64,000 nucleotides of DNA, from positions 470,287-534,286 of the forward strand of contig CAJNDS010002261.1 of assembly GCA_905221605.1 (NCBI GenBank), read 5' to 3'. The stretch comes from Symbiodinium natans. Its lineage: Eukaryota; Sar; Dinophyceae; Suessiales; Symbiodiniaceae. The notes beneath the pieces were generated by a model. It saw only the letters and a program-made list of their open reading frames with translations. It was not told where the DNA came from and ran no database searches. How positions within the stretch are numbered: position 1 is the stretch's first letter; each line of letters starts with the position of its first letter. Below are positions 59,011-64,000 of the stretch, one piece after another. The translations under genes and the position numbers were made by a program.

Positions 59011-59583
59011 GGGAGGCCGAGGTTGAAGGAGGGAGGGTGTGACCCCTACCAACACACGACTGCCCACACGATAATGCAGGAGTGTGCAGGCCCGTTGGCC
59101 GGGTAAATTATCCCGTTGGATGGGATAATGCCTGGGGGTGTGGCAGAGGGCCGGGGGCTGTACGCTGACCCAGGGTTAGATGGGTCGGGTACAGCTCGCG
59201 GCAAGGGGTTTGAGGCCAACGCAGGGAGTGTGGCCCTGTATGACAGCAGGACGATGGGCTAACGTGCCTGCTGGGCCCTGAAGTCCGGCAGTGTGAACAC
59301 ATTGTCGGACTCCTCTGTCACTGGAATGGGAGGCCATTTTTTTTCGTGTCGGCAAGGAGGGTTTAGAAGGATTGGGGGTTGGGCGGGGTTTTTGTCCGAA
59401 TTATAGACGTGGCAGACCGAGGGATTTTTGCAAATTTTCAGTCTCGGAAAAGTGTCGGTGCCGGAAGGGTTGGGGGCCGCGGGGGCGGGGGGGGCGGGGG
59501 GGGGCTTGCGTGGGGGGGGGGGGGGGGCAATCATGTTTATCTGCGCTGCGCTGGGCCTGCCACTTGAATACTAGTTGTCTCAG
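59011..59583. other. Upstream region of the histone-like gene, with G-rich tract
   Basis: Contains a sequence related to 56.2-56.4 kb, then an extremely G-rich tract (about 59470-59530). The first exon of the histone-like gene, carrying its ATG, should be in or upstream of this interval but is not identified; the frame from ATG 59534 stops after 13 codons. Confidence 0.4.
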
Positions 59584-60508
59584 AATCGAACAACCTCTGG
59601 TCAGGTCCATGTCCAGCAGAACACCAAGCTGGCCGACGTTGTGCAGAGGAGGAAAGTCGGAGTGCACAGAGGAGATCGAAGTTCAAGTTCTGCGGCCGAT
59701 GCGGCCGGGAACGTGCGGACACGAGGCCGGGAGCTTCCCCGACGCGGTGGGTCTTTCAAGGGGCAGAAATACAAGCGTCAGTTCGAAAGATCGATACATC
59801 GTTTCGGCAGGTCCACCAGGGTCCTCATTCCCAAGGCTGCCTTCAAAAAGGCGGTGAGAAGCCTGGGGTTGCTAGGTGGCTTGAAGATGAAGCCCGACGC
59901 GTGGGAGAAGCTCCAGCTGGCCGCAGAGGACGAGGTCGCACGCTTCATGCGATGCCTCACCTCGATCGCTGGCTCGTCGGGTCGTGTGACACCAGACGAC
60001 AGAGACGTCGAAGCCTTTAGGAGTCTGCAGGCGGAGCAGCAGGCCGATTGTCAGCTCAACCTCAGACTTCGCGCCAGGACCAGCTCGACGAGCAGTGTCA
60101 GAAAGCGGAGGGCTCACGTAACATGGCATCGCTGGAGCGACGACGAGGACGAGGCCTGGATTTCGGGCGGGGTTGCGGGTCACAGTTCTGTTCTGTCTAA
60201 CAGTGGACAGTGTAACTTGGATTTGACTTGGGATCCGATCCAAGCCCCAGGTCGACCCCAGGCCGAAGATCGAGACCATCAAGGTGCCTGTCAAAGCCAA
60301 GAACGAGGAGGCGAAGCTCCCCATCACAAATTATGTGAAGACCGAGCCGAAGCAGACGAAGCTGCTGTTTGCCGTCGTCAAGACCGAGCCGAAACCTTCC
60401 GAGAAGCAGGCGGCAGGGTCCCCCAGCAAGAAGCGCAAAAACGGCGACGACGAGGCTGAGCCTGAATGCCTGTCAAGCACGAGGCAGAAACCTAAGCGTG
60501 AGCGCTGA
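59584..60508 (+). CDS. Divergent histone H3-like protein with long C-terminal extension
   Basis: Exon 59584-60171 and exon 60251-60508 are joined by a 79-bp GT-AG intron in phase 0. The protein has a Ser/Arg-rich N-terminal tail of about 65 residues (NVRTRGRELPRRGG), then a histone-fold region. FERSIHRFGRSTRVLIPK aligns with the H3 alpha-N/alpha-1 pattern (IRRYQKSTELLIRK), followed by AAFKKAVRSL, an alpha-2-like helix (AWEKLQLAAEDEVARFM, compare ALQEAAEAYLVGLF in H3) and GRVTPDDRDVEAFRSL (compare RVTIMPKDIQLARR). After the fold come an acidic stretch (SDDEDEAW) and a Lys-rich tail with two VKTEPK repeats and SPSKKRK, a nuclear-type signal. Canonical H3 is about 136 residues; this is at least 280. 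The 5' acceptor is CTCAG at 59583; the start codon lies in an unseen upstream exon. The histone-fold call rests on pattern matching only. Confidence 0.6.
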
Positions 60509-60623
60509 CTTGAAGGGAAGATTCTTCAGATCGGGTTGAATGTCAATACAGATATTGCTCAAATAATAAGGTCGTCATGTCCATATTATGGGAATCAATG
60601 TCAAACTTCCGAATTTCCTCATC

Positions 60624-60733
60624 GAGTCTCGGCTGACGTGGGGTTGCGACTGAGACCGACTAGTGTGCTCAGAAATTCGAGTCTCGGCTGACGTGGGGTT
60701 GCGAGTGAGACCGACTAGTGTGCTCAGAAATGA
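60624..60733. repeat. Two tandem copies of a 55-bp unit upstream of the methyltransferase
   Basis: GAGTCTCGGCTGACGTGGGG starts at 60624 and 60679; each unit ends GACTAGTGTGCTCAGAAAT. A partial third echo (CAGACCGACTAGCAAG) lies at about 60816, just before the proposed ATG. Position between two genes suggests a promoter or 5' untranslated duplication. Confidence 0.7.
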
Positions 60734-60831
60734 GACCTCAGCATTCTGCAGCAACGCATTGCTTGTCTGACGTAATAGCATCCTGCGCAGGAACCTCCTG
60801 CGGCCGATTGTGGCTCAGACCGACTAGCAAG

Positions 60832-62414
60832 ATGAATATTAGGCTAGCGGCCGAAATGGGGGCGATCCCCCCCCGTCGATCTTGGGGCCACGGCCAGCTT
60901 CGAGTGGCGACCGACTGCTCCGGCCTGGATGCCGCGGTGCACGCGCTGAAGGCGTTGGGCCAGCGCTGCAGACACGTGTACGCGTGTGAGGCCGATGAGA
61001 AGTGCCGACGTGTACTTCAGGCGAACCGAGCCTTTCCTGCAATTATCATGCGCAATATTCCTGTAGGGCAGGGTTAAGGGTTACGGGTTTAGGTTACGGG
61101 TTTACTATCCCAGACTACTAGTGGCGACAGCCAAGATTCGCCAGACCGAATGTTCACGGACACCACCCAGCACGACGTCGCGAAGCTGCCCGACTTCGAC
61201 TGCTATTCTGCTGGCTTCCCATGCCAGAGCTTCTCCGTCTTGGGCAACCAGCAGGGCTTCAAAGACAGTCGCTCGAAGGTTCTGCAACTTGTCTAGTGCT
61301 TCGAAATTTCGCATCGTTAATTATAACATGATTAATAACTTCCACGGCTGGCAAGCAGCTGTGATCACCAAGGCCAGCCATTTTGGATGTGGTGCGTGCA
61401 AAGCGCCCGAAGGTGGCTGTACTCGAGAACGTCCGAGGCATCTGGAAGTTCATGAAGCAAGTCCTCAAGCTGATGACTCTGAAGGTGGCCGACGCCTACA
61501 ACGTCGTCATTGTGCTTTGGCGCCACGGTTTAAGTTTGTCTGACTGAGTCGGCGTTATTTTAAATGCACGTGATGATGCTGCCTCCAAGTTGGACTTCGA
61601 CGCTTGCCAGATTGGGGCTTCCGTCCGACGGCCCAGGGTGTGGTTTATCTTGGTGCGGCGCGATTGCTGCATCGAAGAGCGAGGACGGTGTTGACAGTGT
61701 CAATGAAATTAGGGTTTAGGGGCCCGGGAATTAGGGTTTAGGGTTACGGTTTAGGGCCAGTTTAGGGTTTAGGGTTAAGATCCTCTCTTGAGCTGACCTT
61801 GTTGTGGGCCCGAAGCTATTTTGGCAGCAAGGTGTGGACAGTTCTTCAGCACGTTTGGTCCGAGCTGGTGAAGATCGGAAGCAAATACCCGGGGCCTGCC
61901 CCCAGGCAAACGGTACGCGTCTTGGTGGAGACTTAGGGACACGTATTAGTATTAATTAATTGGTAGAGCAGAAGGAGACCAACATAATTCTGAAGCTAAG
62001 GATCGCTCATTCTGAGTGACCGACAGCGTGAAGTCTTTCGACAGACAGTAGTAGAGGGCAGGCCCAGATCGCGCAAGCGCAAGTTCGTCGTCGTGGACGT
62101 GTCCCAGTCACCAGGCGGGCTGTCGCTGCTGTCACCCTGAGATAACATCATATCGTGACCACACCCTGTGAGTCAGGTTTTGCCCGACGGGGCGATGGAG
62201 TCTGTCCATGTTGGGCACGAAGCTCGGCCATGGCTTTGTTGCCCGAAGGCAAGGCTGAGAGCCAAGCCAGACTCCTGGACTGGCAGGAGGGCCTGCGTTT
62301 GCACGAGTTCCCGCAGCTCGCCGCCCCCGTATCAGACCAATGCATGCGTGAGATGCTGGGTAACACGCAGCATGTCAGAGCTGCGGCCGCAGCCTGGGTC
62401 TTCGCTTTCAGCCT
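60832..62414 (+). CDS. C5-cytosine DNA methyltransferase
   Basis: Transfers methyl from S-adenosylmethionine to cytosine C5. Exons: 60832-61072 (ATG; SAM-site motif I as VATDCSGLDAAVHALKALG, then HVYACEADEKCRRVLQAN), 61136 to about 61285 (motif IV, YSAGFPCQSFSVLGNQQGF, with the catalytic PCQ cysteine), about 61378-61500 (motif VI, VAVLENVRGIW, ENV), about 61590-61687 (motif VIII, IGASVRRPRVWFILVRRD), 61828-61912, 62057 to about 62142 (RSRKRKFVVVDV), about 62205-62414 (motif IX-like LLDWQEGLRLHEFP and motif X MLGNTQHVRAAAAAW). Motif order and catalytic residues are intact; the length of about 340-380 residues suits a single-domain enzyme such as M.HhaI or Dnmt2. Motif I lacks the usual FxGxG. 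A last exon at about 62656-62724, ending in a basic RPKRKNG, joins in phase and would add a nuclear signal. The exon 2/3 and 3/4 junctions are not resolved. Confidence 0.82.
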
Positions 62415-62724
62415 GGTACGCCCATCCACCGCAAAGGCCGATGGTTTCATCATGCAGACGAAGCTACCCGACAAGCATTTTTGACGAATTGACCGCCTTA
62501 GAACTGCACACAGAGGCACCCATGATTCTGCTCGTCTGGAGCCGAAGTGCTCAGGACGAACAGAAAAGGGCAGCTGCAAAAGGTGGAACCGAAGGCTCGC
62601 GGTAGTGTTGCTTGCCACATTGCATGATAATAATAAGGCTTCCTACGCGCCGAAGGTCCGAAAGTGCCACCGTGCCAAGAAGGCACGTTCTGCTCAAGGG
62701 CGACCGAAGAGAAAGAACGGCTGA

Positions 62725-63350
62725 GCAGAGACAGAAAATTTGGACGCGGTTCGCAGGAGACCGGGGAAACCCTGCAACCTGCTGGTCGTAGGTCGACTGA
62801 TCGACAGCAGGTCGCGCGAAAACTGGGATTTGCAGCCCCCGGTCGAGTCACGTGCCAGCGCAGCCGGTCTTGAGCGTGCATTTGAGGCTGAGTCGCGCAG
62901 ACCGATCGTCCGGACCTGATGTGCGTGGTCCGGGCTTGGAGCAAGCTATTCAAGTCGTGACCGATGATGTTGCACGTTTGCGTAACGACAATGATTGTAG
63001 GCTTTGATGATTCGCGCTGTTTCTCCTCGCGCTTCCCAAGGCCGCGGCCTCAGGTACCCTCCAGTTCCGTTTCTCCCGTTAAATTAACGCGCCACCATAC
63101 TTCTTGCTTGCTGAACAATCACTTCGATTCGAACCGTGACGAGTTTTGCAGTTTTTCTTCAGGGAATTCTGCAATATCTGCATCAGAATCACTTTGCGAC
63201 GGGCTCGATCTGGGACCGATTCCAAAACGTCGACACCTGCAAAGAAAACCGAGGACTGAGTTTAGTTTCGCAGTTTTCCACCAGGGAAAATTGTGAATTT
63301 GAATTTGAATTGAATGCCTTGAGGCTGGAAGCTAGTTTCGGGAAATCCCC
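62725..63350. other. Interval downstream of the methyltransferase
   Basis: An open frame (about 62664-62873) overlaps the possible last methyltransferase exon in another frame and has no recognisable domain. Near 63140-63290 there are two more diverged copies of the GCAGTTTT...GGGAA module seen at 57.8-59.0 kb, here followed by GAATTTG repeats. No gene is called. Confidence 0.4.
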
Positions 63351-63545
63351 CTAGCTAAAGTACAATGTCCCCTGACATTGCCCTTTAGCTCGGGCGGACC
63401 GGTCCTGTTGAGTTAGTTTGGCGGGCGCTTTGCCATTATGGATCCGAAAACGAAACCATAAGGGGAACCCACCTCCGAAACTAACTCAACACGACCGGGC
63501 GGCCCGAGCTAAAACCCAATGTCCCTGGACATTGGGCTTTAGCAA
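63351..63545. mobile_element. MITE-like foldback element with subterminal hairpins
   Basis: The two arms are inverted repeats: AGCTCGGGCGGACCGGTCC followed by TGTTGAGTTAGTTT on the left, and AAACTAACTCAACACGACC followed by GGGCGGCCCGAGCT on the right, about 28 of 33 positions pairing. Outside each arm sits a hairpin built on AATGTCC...GGACATT (left: ACAATGTCCCCTGACATTG; right: CCAATGTCCCTGGACATTGG). The interior is about 55 bp and noncoding. This symmetric design is typical of non-autonomous DNA transposons. Target-site duplication is not clear. Confidence 0.65.
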
Positions 63546-64000
63546 GGGGTCTCAGTTTCAACTAAGCCGTCCCAAACTAACTCGGGCCGACAGTCGGGGG
63601 CCGGTCTGGCCCGCCGGGAAAAACAAACCAGCTCAGGGCACGGAACCATGATTGTTTTAACAGTTTTCATTGGTCCAAAATTGTTAAAACAGGTTCGGTT
63701 CTCGCCAGCACGGGCAGGAGAATGCAGGGTGTGAGGCACAAGCCCCCCAAACACAACAGACAGACAGACCGCTTTGTCTTGACAAGTCCAGTTTGATTCA
63801 GCAGTTTTCCAGTCCATGCGTCACAATTGCGAAAACCAGCTTGTCAGGCAACTTCCGCCAGAAGCAGACCGTTGGTCATCGTGAGGCCTTTCGAAGAGTC
63901 CCGTCCAATGATTTGCTTCTGTGAGAGTGGCAGATGTGCCAGGCCGAAGCCAAACTTGTGCCGTGCGGAGCTCGGCCCCAGACTTTGAATATTTGAAACG
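63546..64000. other. Right edge, no gene recognised
   Basis: Contains a perfect 10-bp inverted repeat TGTTTTAACA...TGTTAAAACA (63654-63693, 20-bp loop) and another GCAGTTTTCC module near 63800. A 92-codon minus-strand frame has no recognisable feature. Confidence 0.45.

Overview
The window looks like nuclear DNA of a protist, most probably a dinoflagellate. Four things point that way. Protein-coding information sits in tiny exons (22 to 80 bp) separated by introns of hundreds to thousands of bases. The introns are filled with degenerate plant-type telomere repeat (TTTAGGG / CCCTAAA). Most introns whose ends are fixed by reading frame start with GC, some with GA, and only a minority with GT; nearly all end in AG followed by G. 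Recognisable products are eukaryotic. The organism assignment is inference. The gene calls come from reading exons by eye and joining them only where the reading phase closes, so conventional long ORFs in the first 48 kb are almost all noise.

Region 1 (about 0.9-31.7 kb, + strand) is a kinesin of the C-terminal-motor (kinesin-14, KCBP-like) type. Coiled-coil exons lead into the neck and motor start (3.2-3.7 kb), the P-loop exon (6.50 kb), then after a 14.6 kb intron the rest of the motor (21.2-31.66 kb), including switch I (NSESSRSH) and switch II (DLAGSER), ending at a TGA at 31664. A complete-looking second gene lies on the same strand inside the 14.6 kb intron: an acid ceramidase / N-acylethanolamine acid amidase family hydrolase (7.38-19.5 kb, about 17 exons, signal peptide first).

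Region 2 (31.7-48 kb) first holds about 7.5 kb of repeat-rich DNA with a few weak exon candidates. A second multi-exon + strand gene follows, starting at ATG 39189 and running to about 46.2 kb. Its exons chain in phase but I do not recognise the product.

Region 3 (48-64 kb) has a different texture: higher coding density, shorter introns (about 65-95 bp where both ends are well fixed, longer elsewhere), a 7-copy 124-bp satellite (49.1-50.0 kb) and several repeat families. It carries four + strand genes: an unknown acidic/Ala-Pro-rich protein with a Trp-rich tail (50.7-52.5 kb), a Lys-rich presumably nuclear protein with a Gly-periodic segment (53.5-54.6 kb), a highly divergent histone H3-like protein with a long C-terminal tail (59.6-60.5 kb), and 324 bp downstream a C5-cytosine DNA methyltransferase (60.8-62.4 kb). 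The last two are both chromatin proteins. The right end holds foldback/MITE-like elements.

The most notable observations are the nested ceramidase gene, the polarity rule of the telomere-like repeats around exons (C-rich before, G-rich after), the predominance of GC donors, and the histone H3-like / DNA methyltransferase pair.
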